A stretch of DNA of 64,000 nucleotides from Pseudoflavonifractor sp. MSJ-30 (GCF_018918045.1 NZ_JAHLPU010000022.1:55319-119318), one strand, 5' to 3'. Counted from the stretch's first letter, positions 25,941 through 34,717 are shown. Notes: generated by a model from the letters alone, not told the origin. Numbers and translations are program-made.

Positions 25941-25980
25941 GTCGGTGATACCAAAAATTGCGCACCCGCAAGGGGTGCGC
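25941..25980. repeat. 40-bp direct repeat, copy 2
   Basis: Identical to 25756-25795, 185 bp downstream. With the bases on its left (25931-25967) it also forms a near-perfect inverted copy of the tRNA-Leu 3' end (25973-26009), differing at 4 of 37 positions. Confidence 0.85.
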
Positions 25981-25989
25981 AATTTTTGG
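25951..25989 (-). terminator. tRNA-Leu terminator overlapping the CCA end
   Basis: Perfect 17-bp stem (25951-25967 with 25973-25989) and a 5-base loop. Read on the minus strand, the stem begins within the tRNA CCA and ends in a run of T before GG. Confidence 0.8.
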
Positions 25990-26073
25990 TGCCGCCAACG
26001 GGAATCGAACCCGTACGGTTTTGAGGCCGAGGGATTTTAAGTCCCTTGTGTCTACCAGTTCCACCATGGCGGC
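25987..26073 (-). tRNA. tRNA-Leu (anticodon TAA), CCA encoded
   Basis: The minus strand folds into a class II tRNA. The acceptor GCCGCCA pairs with TGGCGGC, followed by discriminator A and an encoded CCA (25990-25987). The D-arm contains TGGTAGAC. The anticodon stem AGGGA/TCCCT holds loop CTTAAAA with anticodon TAA. A long variable arm CTCGGCCTCAAAACCGTAC comes next, then the T-arm GGGTTCGATTCCC. Confidence 0.95.
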
Positions 26074-26122
26074 CTGTCTGTGGCTGTTATCATAGCACAG
26101 AATCCCCCCGCCGTCAAGGATT

Positions 26123-26698
26123 TTACAACTGGTCCAGGTTCCTTGTGAACGGTTCCAGACAGTTTTCCAGAAACCAGCGGACCTCTTCCCTGCCTGTATC
26201 TTCCAGAGCCGCCAGGGTCTGAGCGGAGGCTGTGGCAAATTCCTGATTTCCGGCCTTCAGCTCCTCCAGACATTTGATATGGGCGGAAAGCTTGTCCGCC
26301 GCCTTAACGATTGGATTCAAGTCCTGGTCGTTTTCCAGAACGTAGCTTTCATAGCTCCCCCGCAGCTCCTGGGGCAGCATATCCAGCAGCCGCTCCCCCG
26401 CTACATGCTCAACGACCTTATAGGCATTCCGGATCTCCGGATTGTAGTATTTGATGGGCGTTGGCATATCCCCGGTCAGAATCTCAGAGGCATCGTGATA
26501 CAGCGCCGCCACGGCGCATCTGTCCGGATCCGGGCCGGGCAGATGCAGGATATCCCGGCGGATCAGGGCCAGAGCGTGGGCCAAAACCGCCACCTGATGG
26601 CTGTGTTCCTGGATATTCTCCGAAAAGCTGTTGCGCATGAGGCCCCAGCGGGTAATATAGCGCATTCTGCCGAGAAGGGCATAAAATTCATTTGCCAC
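26123..26698 (-). CDS. HD-domain 5'-deoxynucleotidase (YfbR-like), GTG start
   Basis: A 191-residue HD phosphohydrolase that would dephosphorylate deoxyribonucleoside 5'-monophosphates. The metal-binding set is visible: SENIQEHSHQVAVLAHAL (His), AALYHDASEILTGDMPTPIKY (HD and the E/GD pair) and IVKAADKLSAHIKCLEE (final Asp), all as in YfbR. The N-terminus FYALLGRMRYITRWGLMRN is also typical. GTG 26698 lies behind GGAGGAG and overlaps the end of the phosphatase gene by 11 bases, so the two are coupled. Confidence 0.9.
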   Translation of the reverse strand: MANEFYALLGRMRYITRWGLMRNSFSENIQEHSHQVAVLAHALALIRRDILHLPGPDPDRCAVAALYHDASEILTGDMPTPIKYYNPEIRNAYKVVEHVAGERLLDMLPQELRGSYESYVLENDQDLNPIVKAADKLSAHIKCLEELKAGNQEFATASAQTLAALEDTGREEVRWFLENCLEPFTRNLDQL

Positions 26699-27317
26699 AG
26701 GCCATCTCCTCCAGCATGGGGACCAGCCGATCCACCGTCTCGCAGTACCGGCTCCCGCCGATCTGCTCCCGGTCCCGGAATCCCCAGAGAACGCTGAGGC
26801 AGGGAACCCCGGCATTTTTTGCCGTCAGCACGTCCACCTCGCTGTCCCCCACATAGACGCAGTCCGTCACGCCGATGGCCTCCATGGCCTTGCGCACCAT
26901 GGCAGGGTCCGGCTTTCTGGGGCAGCCCGCCGTCTCGCCCAGTGCGAAAATGCCCGGGAAATAGTGGGCACACAGGGGCTTTACCGCCGCATCCGGCTTA
27001 TTGGACACAATGGCAATGGGGTATTTCTTCCTTAGCTCTGCCAGCGCTTCCAGAACGCCCGGATAGGGCGCCGTTTTGATCCGGCAGTGGGCCGGATAAT
27101 AGGCCTGAAAGGCTTTCAGCACCGGTGCCGGATCCCGGCCCGCGGGAACCGCCTGGGCAATGAGATTTGCCGCTCCGTTGCCCACGAAGCGCCGGACCTC
27201 TTCCAGTGTTCTCCGGGGATAGCCGAAGGAAGCCAGCGCATGATTGGTCCCGTCCGCCAGATCCTCCAGCGTATTCAGCAGCGTTCCATCCAGGTCAAAA
27301 AGGAAGCCGATGCTCAT
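26688..27317 (-). CDS. HAD hydrolase, phosphoglycolate phosphatase-like
   Basis: A 209-residue HAD phosphatase. Motif I is FLFDLDGTLLNTLEDL (nucleophile Asp), motif II IAIVSNKP, motif III Lys in CPRKPDPAMVRKAME and motif IV VYVGDSEVDVLTAKNAG. The Gph-like cap begins TNHALASFGYPRRTLEEVRRFVGNG. It probably salvages 2-phosphoglycolate or acts as a general housekeeping phosphatase. It overlaps the DnaI-like gene by 4 bases (ATGA) and the nucleotidase gene downstream. Confidence 0.9.
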   Translation of the reverse strand: MSIGFLFDLDGTLLNTLEDLADGTNHALASFGYPRRTLEEVRRFVGNGAANLIAQAVPAGRDPAPVLKAFQAYYPAHCRIKTAPYPGVLEALAELRKKYPIAIVSNKPDAAVKPLCAHYFPGIFALGETAGCPRKPDPAMVRKAMEAIGVTDCVYVGDSEVDVLTAKNAGVPCLSVLWGFRDREQIGGSRYCETVDRLVPMLEEMACGK

Positions 27318-28300
27318 AACATGCCTCCGTTTTTCAAAAGGCGGATGTCGTCACCGATAAAAGGCACCCGCTTGAAGCTGCCCCGGAGCCGGGACGCAAT
27401 CTGGGGGGTGTAGCGCTTGGCGATATCCTCCGTGGTCAGGTTGGTGGAAATAATGGTGGGCTTGCTCAGCAGCAGCCGGTCGTTGACAATGCCGTAAAGG
27501 GCCACATTGGTGAACTGGCCGGGCATTTCAGTGCCCAGATCGTCCAGAATCAGCAAATCGCACTGAGTATAGCTCTCTGTCTCCAGACGGGCCTGCTCGT
27601 CATTTCCGAATTTCGCCCGCTCCATTTTCGTAAACAGATGGCCCGCGGTCTCATAGGCCACACTGTAGCCCCGGTCCGCCACAGTCCGCGCAATGCAGGC
27701 GGAAAGAAAGGTCTTTCCTAACCCGGGATTTCCGGAAAGCAGCAGGTTTTCCGATTTATCCGAGAAAAAAACAGCGTAATTCTTGCACTCCCGCAGATTC
27801 TTTTCCATGACCGTCCGGGGGCTGACACCGTAGTTGGGGTCCACCCGGTCGGAATACACATCCAACCGGAAATGGCTGAAGCTCTCCCGGCTGCCGGAGA
27901 GGATGGAGACTTCCTTCTTCTGCTCCTGACGGCACAGCTCCCGCAAACATTCGCACATATTCGCGCCCACATAGCCGGTGCCGCCGCACTTTTCGCAGAT
28001 GGGTGTCTCGTCAAGGAAGCCCACCTCAAAGTTCTCCTCCACCAGCCGTGCCCGCTCCCGCTGCAGGGCGAGATTTCTGTCCCGCACCGCCTCCAGCTCT
28101 TTCTTTCCGTCCGTTCCCGCCTGGAATGCCGCCATGGCAGCCTGGGCCATGGTCATACGCAGCTCCCGGTCGATTTCCCGAATCCTGGGTACCCGCTCGT
28201 AGGCCTCCGCCAGGTGCTGCCGATCCTCCGATGCCCGGTCTTCCCGGGCCTGAGCCAGGCGGTCTCTTGCCCGGCGCACCACTTCCGCACTGTATCCCAT
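27314..28300 (-). CDS. DnaC/DnaI-type helicase loader ATPase
   Basis: A 328-residue AAA+ helicase loader. The N-terminal third is helical, followed by a zinc-binding segment CEKCGGTGYVGANMCECLREL (residues about 101-121) as in DnaI. The ATPase domain has Walker A LLSGNPGLGKTFLSA, Walker B CDLLILDDLGTE, sensor ISTNLTTEDI and an arginine-finger-like SRLRGSFKRV. It would load the replicative helicase together with the DnaD protein encoded 3 bases upstream. It is part of a four-gene minus-strand operon. Confidence 0.9.
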   Translation of the reverse strand: MGYSAEVVRRARDRLAQAREDRASEDRQHLAEAYERVPRIREIDRELRMTMAQAAMAAFQAGTDGKKELEAVRDRNLALQRERARLVEENFEVGFLDETPICEKCGGTGYVGANMCECLRELCRQEQKKEVSILSGSRESFSHFRLDVYSDRVDPNYGVSPRTVMEKNLRECKNYAVFFSDKSENLLLSGNPGLGKTFLSACIARTVADRGYSVAYETAGHLFTKMERAKFGNDEQARLETESYTQCDLLILDDLGTEMPGQFTNVALYGIVNDRLLLSKPTIISTNLTTEDIAKRYTPQIASRLRGSFKRVPFIGDDIRLLKNGGML

Positions 28301-28303
28301 GGC

Positions 28304-29182
28304 TTAACCCTCCTGAAACATCCGCTTGATGGCCGCCGCCTCGTCCGCGTCCAAGGGACGGCGTTCGGCCTTGACATCCGTCTTTTTGTCGCCCGCCTGG
28401 ACCGCGTGAGCCGTATGGAGCCCCTGACCGTGCCAGCGTTGCAAAATCTTATTCATATACGCCCAGTTCAGTCCGCCGGTATTCAGGCAGGTGCGCTCAT
28501 AGGCCATGGAAATGGTCTCGTTGTCAAAGCCCATCTCCAGCCAGCTCTGGGCATAGCGCTCCTCTGCCGGGGTCAGATTCCTGCCCCGGATCTGCAGCGC
28601 CTGCATGAGCTTGGACAGCCGGGAGGCCCGGACATTCTGAGCCTGTATAAAAGCGGACGCCTCTTCAATGGAATCGATACCCCGCTCCGCCCAAGCGTAA
28701 GCCTCTTTTTCGATGGTCCGCAGGCTGGGATTCCGTGAGGAACCCCGCTGCCTGGCACGGTCCTTGCAGTAGCAGATCAGCATCTGGATCACCTCGGCAG
28801 GCAGATTCAGGTACCGCACAAATCCCAGCAGAATTTTCAGTTCCTCCGTGTTCAGACTCCGGCCCAGCAGCCGCTGGACCTCGCCATAGAGGGCACGGAA
28901 GGAATTGTCGGAATCCATAGCAGACAGCACATCCCGCTCGGTATAGTCCGGCCGCTCCCCGGGGGCCACCCGCACGGGCCGCTCCTCCGGCCACAGACCC
29001 ATCTGCCGCAGAGTCGCCGCGGCGCAGGACACCCGTCCGGTGCTCAGGGAGAGCTCCTGCTCCGCCCGGGCCGGATCATTGCCGGCCTGCACATATAAGT
29101 AAAGCAGCGCCGCCTCGGGACTTGCCGCCCCCAGAATCTTGCGCATATCATTTTGCGAAACAGAAATTGCATCCGCGATCAT
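28304..29182 (-). CDS. DnaD domain replication protein
   Basis: A 292-residue DnaD-like protein. The N-terminal winged-helix part (EAALLYLYVQAGNDPARAEQEL) is followed by two copies of the DnaB_2/DnaD helical domain. One is VQRLLGRSLNTEELKILLGFVRYLNLPAEVIQMLICYCKD; the other is RNLTPAEERYAQSWLEMGFDNETISMAYERTCLNTGGLNWAYMNKILQRWHGQG, with the YxxxI-type end. It helps remodel DNA for helicase loading during primosome assembly. It is first in the operon with the DnaI-like loader; a strong promoter lies upstream. Confidence 0.9.
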   Translation of the reverse strand: MIADAISVSQNDMRKILGAASPEAALLYLYVQAGNDPARAEQELSLSTGRVSCAAATLRQMGLWPEERPVRVAPGERPDYTERDVLSAMDSDNSFRALYGEVQRLLGRSLNTEELKILLGFVRYLNLPAEVIQMLICYCKDRARQRGSSRNPSLRTIEKEAYAWAERGIDSIEEASAFIQAQNVRASRLSKLMQALQIRGRNLTPAEERYAQSWLEMGFDNETISMAYERTCLNTGGLNWAYMNKILQRWHGQGLHTAHAVQAGDKKTDVKAERRPLDADEAAAIKRMFQEG

Positions 29183-29215
29183 TGTTTTTCCCTCGAATTC
29201 TTGTCATGTAGCACC

Positions 29216-29244
29216 ATTATACAAAGGTAAGGGCAAATTGTCAA
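29216..29244 (-). promoter_or_regulatory. promoter of the DnaD-DnaI-Gph-YfbR operon
   Basis: Minus-strand consensus TTGACA (29244-29239), 17-bp spacer, TATAAT (29221-29216), about 34 bases upstream of the DnaD ATG. Confidence 0.88.
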
Positions 29245-29263
29245 AAGCTATCTTTTTCCACGG

Positions 29264-29295
29264 AAAAAGCAGAGGCGGAGCGGCCTCTGCTTTTT
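29264..29295 (-). terminator. terminator after mscS
   Basis: Stem of 13 bp (29264-29276 with 29283-29295), GCAGAGGC core and 6-base loop, with T-runs on both strands. It is downstream of the MscS gene. Confidence 0.85.
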
Positions 29296-29366
29296 GAAAA
29301 CTGTCTGATAAATCTGGAGCTGAGACATCTGCTTCCCCAAACAGGAGGGTTTTCCCGAAATGTGCC

Positions 29367-30194
29367 TCAGACCTTACGTCTCTCCAGATACTCCTTATCA
29401 AAGTGCACATTCAGGTGCGGGTATGTCATGGGGATGCCCTGTTCATCGAAAATATTCTTGACGCGCTGATTGACCTTGTAGTACACGTCCCAATAGTCCT
29501 CCGTCTTTGTCCAGAAGCGAAGCACATAGTTGATGGCGTTGTCCCCGTAGCTGTCCACCGCGGCAAAGGGGGCGGGCTCCAACAGAGCGTTGTCCACTGT
29601 GGCTGCCAGGGCCAGGGCATCGATGACCTTCTGGGTGGGGGCGTCGTAGCCCGCGGAAACCTTGATTTCCGCCCGGCGGGTATCGTTGGCGGAATAGTTC
29701 ACCACCTCAGAGGCCAGCACCGTACTGTTGGGGATGCAGATCACCTTGTTGTCCGGGGTCACAAGTCGGGTATAGCTCATATCGATCTGAGTCACGGTGC
29801 CGGACTGGCCGCCGATATCCACATAGTCGCCGGAGTGGAAGGGATGGGTCGTCAGCAGGGTGAATCCGCCCAGAACGTTGGTCAGTATGTTTTGCAGGGC
29901 CAGGGATACAGCCAGGGTAAGCACACTGGCCAGCGCTACCACGCCGGTAACGTTAATGCCGATGCTGGTAGCCAGACTCAGTCCCAGCATTAAGTAAAGG
30001 CCAACCTTGGCCAGGGACAGAATCAGGCTATAGGCCGCCTTTTCCAGCTTGGATTTTTCCAGAGCCCGGGTCAGCAGCCGCATGACAGCCTTGATGATCA
30101 GAAGGCCCACAACCAATGTAATAACCGCAGTAAGCAGCTTGTCCACCAGGCCTTCTGCCAGCCATTTTTTTACAAGGGTATTCAAAGATTCCAT
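29367..30194 (-). CDS. mscS: small-conductance mechanosensitive channel (MscS family)
   Basis: A 275-residue channel of E. coli MscS length. It has three N-terminal membrane helices, the third being the Gly/Ala-rich pore helix (VTGVVALASVLTLAVSLALQNILTNVLGGF). The beta domain follows (HPFHSGDYVDIGGQSGTVTQIDMSYTRLVTPDNKVICIPNS), then a C-terminal alpha/beta domain. It releases solutes on hypo-osmotic shock. ATG 30194 is chosen because GGAGGAG lies 6-7 bases upstream; an upstream in-frame ATG at 30221 has no site. Confidence 0.93.
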   Translation of the reverse strand: MESLNTLVKKWLAEGLVDKLLTAVITLVVGLLIIKAVMRLLTRALEKSKLEKAAYSLILSLAKVGLYLMLGLSLATSIGINVTGVVALASVLTLAVSLALQNILTNVLGGFTLLTTHPFHSGDYVDIGGQSGTVTQIDMSYTRLVTPDNKVICIPNSTVLASEVVNYSANDTRRAEIKVSAGYDAPTQKVIDALALAATVDNALLEPAPFAAVDSYGDNAINYVLRFWTKTEDYWDVYYKVNQRVKNIFDEQGIPMTYPHLNVHFDKEYLERRKV

Positions 30195-30356
30195 GGTTTT
30201 TCTCCTCCTTTTTATCCGCATTATAGCCTGTTTTATTTTTCAAATCAAGCGTTTTCGCCGCACTTTTTCAGTATGAATGCCGGTCCTTTGCCAACATCTA
30301 TAAATATTTACAATTTCCCGCAAAAAAAGCCAAAAAATCTTGTGAAATACAAGCTC

Positions 30357-30384
30357 TTGCATCATGAAAATGCCATGCTATAAT
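30357..30384 (+). promoter_or_regulatory. promoter of the cation/proton antiporter gene
   Basis: TTGCAT (30357-30362), 16-bp spacer, TATAAT (30379-30384). Confidence 0.7.
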
Positions 30385-30437
30385 AGCTAAGCAAAAAGGA
30401 AAATCAAAATAGCTTTTATGAAAAGAGGCATTTCTTT

Positions 30438-31727
30438 ATGGAATATTTGCTTGCCATCGGTCTGGCCATGTTTGCCGGACTGTTTCTCTCCCGGCTGACC
30501 TCCAAATTCAATCTGCCTGACGTAACCAGCTATCTGGTCGCGGGCGTATTGATTGGGCCGCTGTGCCTGGGTGCCCTGGGCATCCCCAATCTGGGCCTGC
30601 CCTCCTTTGACTTTGTTGAAAAGCTGAGTCTCATCAGCGATGTATCCCTGGGTTTCATCGCTTTCTCCATCGGCAATGAGTTCCGGCTGGAGGAGCTGAA
30701 GCATACCGGTCGTCAGGCCACGGTCATTGCCATTGTTCAGGCTCTGTCCGCTACACTATTTGTAGATTTGGGGCTCATCGTCCTGCACCTGTTCCTGGGC
30801 GACAAGCTGCCGGTTTCCACCTGCATTGTGCTGGGCGCCATCGCCACCGCTACCGCTCCTGCCGCCACCATCATGGTCGTCAACCAGTACAAAGCCAAGG
30901 GCCCTCTGACCAGCCTGCTGCTGCCCATCGTTGCCCTGGATGACGCTGTGGGCCTGATCGTCTTCGCCGTCTCAACCGGTATCGCCAAGGCACTGACCTC
31001 CGGCTCCATCAACCTGATTTCCGTACTGGTAAACCCCCTCATTGAGATTGTTGCCTCCGTCGTCATGGGTGCGGCTCTGGGCTGGGTTTTCAGCATTGTG
31101 GAGAAGTTCTTCAACTCCCGCTCCAAGCGTCTGAGTCTGGCCGTGGCCTTTGTGTTCCTGTGCACTGCCTTTTCCAAAATTGAGATGACCTTCTCCAACG
31201 GCGTTGAAATCGGTTTCTCCTCCCTGCTGGTGTGCATGATGTGCGGAACCATCTTCTGCAACCTCTGCGACTTCTCCGATGAGATCATGTACCGGACCGA
31301 CCGCTGGACCGGCCCTGTTTACGTCCTGTTCTTTGTGCTCTCCGGTGCGGAGCTGGACCTGCGTGTGTTCGGCAGCGCAGCTGTTGTAGGCATTGGTCTT
31401 GTGTATATTCTCATGCGGTCCGCCGGTAAGATCTTCGGCGCCAGTGTCAGTTCCCGGTTCATGGGCTGCCCCAAGACCGTATGCAAATACCTGGGCATCA
31501 CCCTGCTGCCTCAAGCCGGCGTGGCTCTGGGCATGTCTGCCACCGTCGCCGCGGACTTTGGCGCCGAGGGCACCATCATGCGCAGCATCGTCCTCTTCTC
31601 TGTGCTGATCTATGAGCTGGTTGGACCCATCCTGACCAAGATTGCATTGACCGACGCCGGAGAGATTACGCCCAAGACCATCTCCAACCGTGGTGTCATG
31701 CCTGAAGAACTGCATAAGACCAACTGA
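30438..31727 (+). CDS. cation/proton antiporter, CPA family
   Basis: A 429-residue integral membrane protein with about 12 helices. The N-terminus (LLAIGLAMFAGLFLSRLTSKFNLPDVTSYLVAGVLIGP) is the Kef/NapA-type entry, and SLGFIAFSIGNEF follows. The ion-binding core shows AIATATAPAATIMVV and LLPIVALDDAVGLIVFAVS with the paired acidic residues (DD) of electrogenic CPA2 exchangers. It would exchange Na+ or K+ for H+ across the cell membrane. There is no TrkA-N domain. It stands alone, with its own promoter and terminator. Confidence 0.88.
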   Translation: MEYLLAIGLAMFAGLFLSRLTSKFNLPDVTSYLVAGVLIGPLCLGALGIPNLGLPSFDFVEKLSLISDVSLGFIAFSIGNEFRLEELKHTGRQATVIAIVQALSATLFVDLGLIVLHLFLGDKLPVSTCIVLGAIATATAPAATIMVVNQYKAKGPLTSLLLPIVALDDAVGLIVFAVSTGIAKALTSGSINLISVLVNPLIEIVASVVMGAALGWVFSIVEKFFNSRSKRLSLAVAFVFLCTAFSKIEMTFSNGVEIGFSSLLVCMMCGTIFCNLCDFSDEIMYRTDRWTGPVYVLFFVLSGAELDLRVFGSAAVVGIGLVYILMRSAGKIFGASVSSRFMGCPKTVCKYLGITLLPQAGVALGMSATVAADFGAEGTIMRSIVLFSVLIYELVGPILTKIALTDAGEITPKTISNRGVMPEELHKTN

Positions 31728-31735
31728 TCTTTCCA

Positions 31736-31773
31736 AAAAATCGGCGCCGCAAGATTTCGCGGCGCCGATTTTT
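31736..31773. terminator. bidirectional terminator between antiporter and ABC operon
   Basis: A perfect 15-bp stem (31736-31750 with 31759-31773) around an 8-base loop, with A-run before and T-run after. It serves the converging transcripts. Confidence 0.92.
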
Positions 31774-32549
31774 CATACCTTCGGTACATATTCCAATGTG
31801 TCAAAGCAGGGGTCATACTTTCCCGGCTCCATGTGGTAGAGCTTTGCGATGTAGTCGCTGGAAAAAATCTCTTTTGGGCTGCCCATGCGGTCGATGCGGT
31901 CTCCGGAGACGCAGACCACCGTATCGGAGACACGTTCCGCCAGTTCCAGTTCGTGGAGGGACATGAGCACCGCCAGATTTTTTTCCCTTACCATGGTTTT
32001 CAGGATGGTGAGCAGCTCCAGCTTGTAGCGGATGTCCAGATAGCTGGTGGGTTCATCCAGAACAATGATCTCCGGCTGCTGGCACAGAGCCCGGGCCAGC
32101 AGAATCCGCTGCCGCTGGCCGTCGCTGATGGCGTCAAAGGGCCGGTCCGCCAGATCCTCGCTGTTCACCAGCGCCATGGCCTCCAGGACGATGGACTTGT
32201 CCTCCCTGCTCAGCAGGCCCAAAGCCCCGGTATAGGGGTAGCGTCCGGTACTGACCACATCGAAGCAGGTCATCAGTTCCGGATGGACCCGCTGGGTCAT
32301 TAGAATTGCCATACGTCTGGCAGTCTCGTTCTGCCGCATCTGGGCCATGTCCTTATCTTCCAAAAACACAGTGCCGCTCACCTTGGACAGCTGGCCCACA
32401 ATGGTTTTCAGAATCGTGGATTTGCCGGAGCCGTTGGGGCCGATAAGGGTCACGATCTTGCCCCGCTGAACCCGGAGGCACACGTCCCGGATCAGGGCCC
32501 GGCCGTCATAGCCCACAGATAAGTTTTCCGTTTTCAGAAATTCGCTCAT
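31773..32549 (-). CDS. iron-siderophore/cobalamin-type ABC transporter ATPase
   Basis: A 258-residue ATP-binding protein of the FecE/BtuD group. Walker A is LIGPNGSGKSTILK, the Q-loop region reads MAILMTQRVHPELMT, the signature AISDGQRQRILLARAL, Walker B EIIVLDEPTSYLD and the switch His LMSLHELELAE. It would power uptake of a metal-chelate or tetrapyrrole through the FecCD-type permease, whose gene it overlaps by 4 bases. ATG 32549 is chosen; the frame upstream of it lies inside the permease gene. Last gene of the riboswitch operon. Confidence 0.92.
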   Translation of the reverse strand: MSEFLKTENLSVGYDGRALIRDVCLRVQRGKIVTLIGPNGSGKSTILKTIVGQLSKVSGTVFLEDKDMAQMRQNETARRMAILMTQRVHPELMTCFDVVSTGRYPYTGALGLLSREDKSIVLEAMALVNSEDLADRPFDAISDGQRQRILLARALCQQPEIIVLDEPTSYLDIRYKLELLTILKTMVREKNLAVLMSLHELELAERVSDTVVCVSGDRIDRMGSPKEIFSSDYIAKLYHMEPGKYDPCFDTLEYVPKV

Positions 32550-33559
32550 TCTCTGGCCGCCTTTCTGCGCACCATCATATAAATGACCACCGGCGCGCCG
32601 AATACGGCGGTCACGGAGCTGATGCTGACCTCTGTGGGGGCGAAGGCCGTCCGGGCAATGAGGTCGCACATCAGGCAGAAGGCTCCGCCGCCCAAAAAGC
32701 AGGCTGGAATTAGAATCATGGGCTCCGCGGTCTTAAACAGGGACTTCATCAGGTGCGGCACCGCAATGCCCACAAAGGAAATTGGCCCGGCAAAGGCCGT
32801 CACACAGGCGGAAAGAATGCTGGACAGCAAAATCAGTGCCGCCCGGAAGGCCTTCAGGTTCACACCCATATTCTGGGCATACACCTCCCCCATCTGATAA
32901 GCCCGGATAGGTTTGCTCAGGAGGAAGCTCAGAAGAATGCCCAGAGCGCAGACAATGGCCATGGCCCGGACGTCTGTCCAGGTTCTGCCAGAGAAGGAAC
33001 CCACGGACCAGTTGTGCAGGTTCACAATGTTGGAATCGTCCGCAAAGGTCACAAGGAAATCCGTCAGCGCCGAGCAGATGTAGCCGATCATCACGCCGCA
33101 GACCACCAGCAGACTCATTTGCTTCACCTTCTGGGAAATCAGCAGCACAAAGCCCATGGAGAGCATTGCCCCCAGGAAGGCGGAGAGGATCAGGGTCGCC
33201 GAGCTGGAAACCAGCCCTCTGCTCAACAGGAAGATCATGGTGACGGACACCGTGAGCTTGGCCCCGGAGGAAATGCCCAGCACAAAGGGCCCCGCAATGG
33301 GGTTATGGAAAAAGGTCTGCAGCAGATAGCCGGACACCGACAGTGCCCCGCCCAGAATCAGAGCGGACAGCAGCCGGGGCAGCCGGATGGAGCGGATGAT
33401 ATTCCACTTGGTGCTGTCCTGCCCCCGGCCCAGCAGAATCTGTCGAATCTCCCCGGCGGAAATGGACACGCTGCCTGCGTAAAGATTCCACAGCAGGAAA
33501 ACAAGCACCAGCAGAATCAGCAGGGCAAAGCCCAGTATTCTGCGTTTTTTCGGTTCCAT
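32546..33559 (-). CDS. FecCD-family ABC transporter permease
   Basis: A 337-residue permease with about ten membrane helices. It shows RLPRLLSALILGGALSVSGYLLQTFFHNPIAGPFVLGISSGA near residue 55, the hallmark of BtuC/FecCD proteins, and ends FVGIAVPHLMKSLF and FAPTEVSISSVTAVFGAPVVIYMMVRRK. It would carry cobalamin, heme or ferric chelates. The gene is 9 bases after the binding-protein gene and overlaps the ATPase gene. Confidence 0.92.
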   Translation of the reverse strand: MEPKKRRILGFALLILLVLVFLLWNLYAGSVSISAGEIRQILLGRGQDSTKWNIIRSIRLPRLLSALILGGALSVSGYLLQTFFHNPIAGPFVLGISSGAKLTVSVTMIFLLSRGLVSSSATLILSAFLGAMLSMGFVLLISQKVKQMSLLVVCGVMIGYICSALTDFLVTFADDSNIVNLHNWSVGSFSGRTWTDVRAMAIVCALGILLSFLLSKPIRAYQMGEVYAQNMGVNLKAFRAALILLSSILSACVTAFAGPISFVGIAVPHLMKSLFKTAEPMILIPACFLGGGAFCLMCDLIARTAFAPTEVSISSVTAVFGAPVVIYMMVRRKAARE

Positions 33560-33568
33560 AAGCCCTCC

Positions 33569-34717
33569 CTACTTCAGCTGTTTCAGAAAATACGGCTCCC
33601 GGCCGTTTTCATCGGCCACGGCGTTTACATCCAGAATAAAGTCTCCCAACGCCAGGGACTCCTGGTAGAAATTCTTGGCAATGCACCAGACTTGACCGGT
33701 TTTAACTGCCTTGAAGTCTGCCAATAGCGGCGCTTTTGTCAGCAGATCGTCCAGATTCGCCAGCTCTCCGTCCACGGTGCTGTTGTAAATCAGGATGTCC
33801 GCGTCTATGGCGCCGTCATAAAATGCCTCCATCTGGACGGTCTGGGAGGCGTTGGCCCCCGTGTCCTCATCCTCCCGGAAGACAATGGGTGTACATCCTG
33901 CCAGGGAGATGGATTTGGAAATGTAGTCCGACCCTTTGCGGACATTCACAGCCCCGGCGGCGGTGATGTAGAAAAATGCCACGGTCTTGCCCGTAGGCTC
34001 CTGATCCAACACCGGGGTCAGGTTGTTGAGCAAGGCGTCATAATAGGCGGCGGCTTCGCCGTCCTTTCCCAGAATGGCTCCATAGAACTTGATCCACTCC
34101 ATGCGGCCCAGAGGATGGCTCTCATAGCTGGAACGGTCCACAATGGCAGGGATGCCCAGGCCTCTGATCTGCTCCAGAACGTCCGGCGTGTGGTAAATCA
34201 TGGCATTTTCCACGGCCAGGTCACAGTTTTCCGCCAGAATGGTCTCGTAGTCCGGGGCAGAGTACTTGCCCGCATAGAGAATCTTCCCCTCCGCCATGGC
34301 CTGTTTGGCCTCGGACAGATACCAGGCGCTCTCCTTCTGGCTGCTGAGGCGGATAGAATCCACCGCGTCCAGCTTGCAGAAATAGTCCATAGCCGCGCTG
34401 GCAACCAGATAGATGTGTTCCAACGGCTGCCGCAGAACTGTTACGTCCGCCGGAACACCTTCCGGGATCCGGCCGCCCTCCGGCACCACAAGAATGGTCT
34501 GGTCTGTGCCCACAGTGATTTTCCGATAGCCGGACGGTTCGTCATAAATGGCAAACTCCCGGGCGTATTGCAGCGGCCGGGGCCCGGAAAAGGTCAGGCT
34601 GTCCCAGCTGACCGCCTCAGCCTGGACAGACGGCTCCGTCCCGGCGGTCTTTTCCGGCCCGGCGGCGCAGCCACAAAGCAGCAGCGCCGCCAGGATCAGG
34701 GTAAGCAGTCTTTTCAT
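33569..34717 (-). CDS. ABC transporter substrate-binding lipoprotein (TroA/FecB-like)
   Basis: A 382-residue lipoprotein with signal peptide and lipobox (LLLCGC, Cys 17). The TroA/BtuF-like fold begins SGYRKITVGTDQTILVVPEGG, with DYETILAENCDLAVEN, LGIPAIVDRSSYESHPLGRMEWIKFYGAILG and a C-terminal AVKTGQVWCIAKNFYQES. It would deliver a metal-chelate or tetrapyrrole to the permease. Its start overlaps the stop of the preceding lipoprotein gene by four bases. Substrate identity is open; the cobalamin riboswitch favours a corrinoid or precursor. Confidence 0.88.
   Translation of the reverse strand: MKRLLTLILAALLLCGCAAGPEKTAGTEPSVQAEAVSWDSLTFSGPRPLQYAREFAIYDEPSGYRKITVGTDQTILVVPEGGRIPEGVPADVTVLRQPLEHIYLVASAAMDYFCKLDAVDSIRLSSQKESAWYLSEAKQAMAEGKILYAGKYSAPDYETILAENCDLAVENAMIYHTPDVLEQIRGLGIPAIVDRSSYESHPLGRMEWIKFYGAILGKDGEAAAYYDALLNNLTPVLDQEPTGKTVAFFYITAAGAVNVRKGSDYISKSISLAGCTPIVFREDEDTGANASQTVQMEAFYDGAIDADILIYNSTVDGELANLDDLLTKAPLLADFKAVKTGQVWCIAKNFYQESLALGDFILDVNAVADENGREPYFLKQLK

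Noticed and set aside
25756..25980. possible CRISPR array suggested by repeated 40-bp units
   Set aside because: Only two copies, with a 145-bp interval full of hairpins, and the repeat is the tRNA-Leu flank; no cas genes nearby.
25718..26040. short frames within the tRNA-Leu repeat cluster
   Set aside because: They translate structured repeats (tRNA 3' end, hairpins) and give the same low-value peptides in several frames; no ribosome sites.
29204..29410. 68-codon frame between dnaD and mscS
   Set aside because: It runs through the dnaD promoter and mscS terminator and has no ribosome site.
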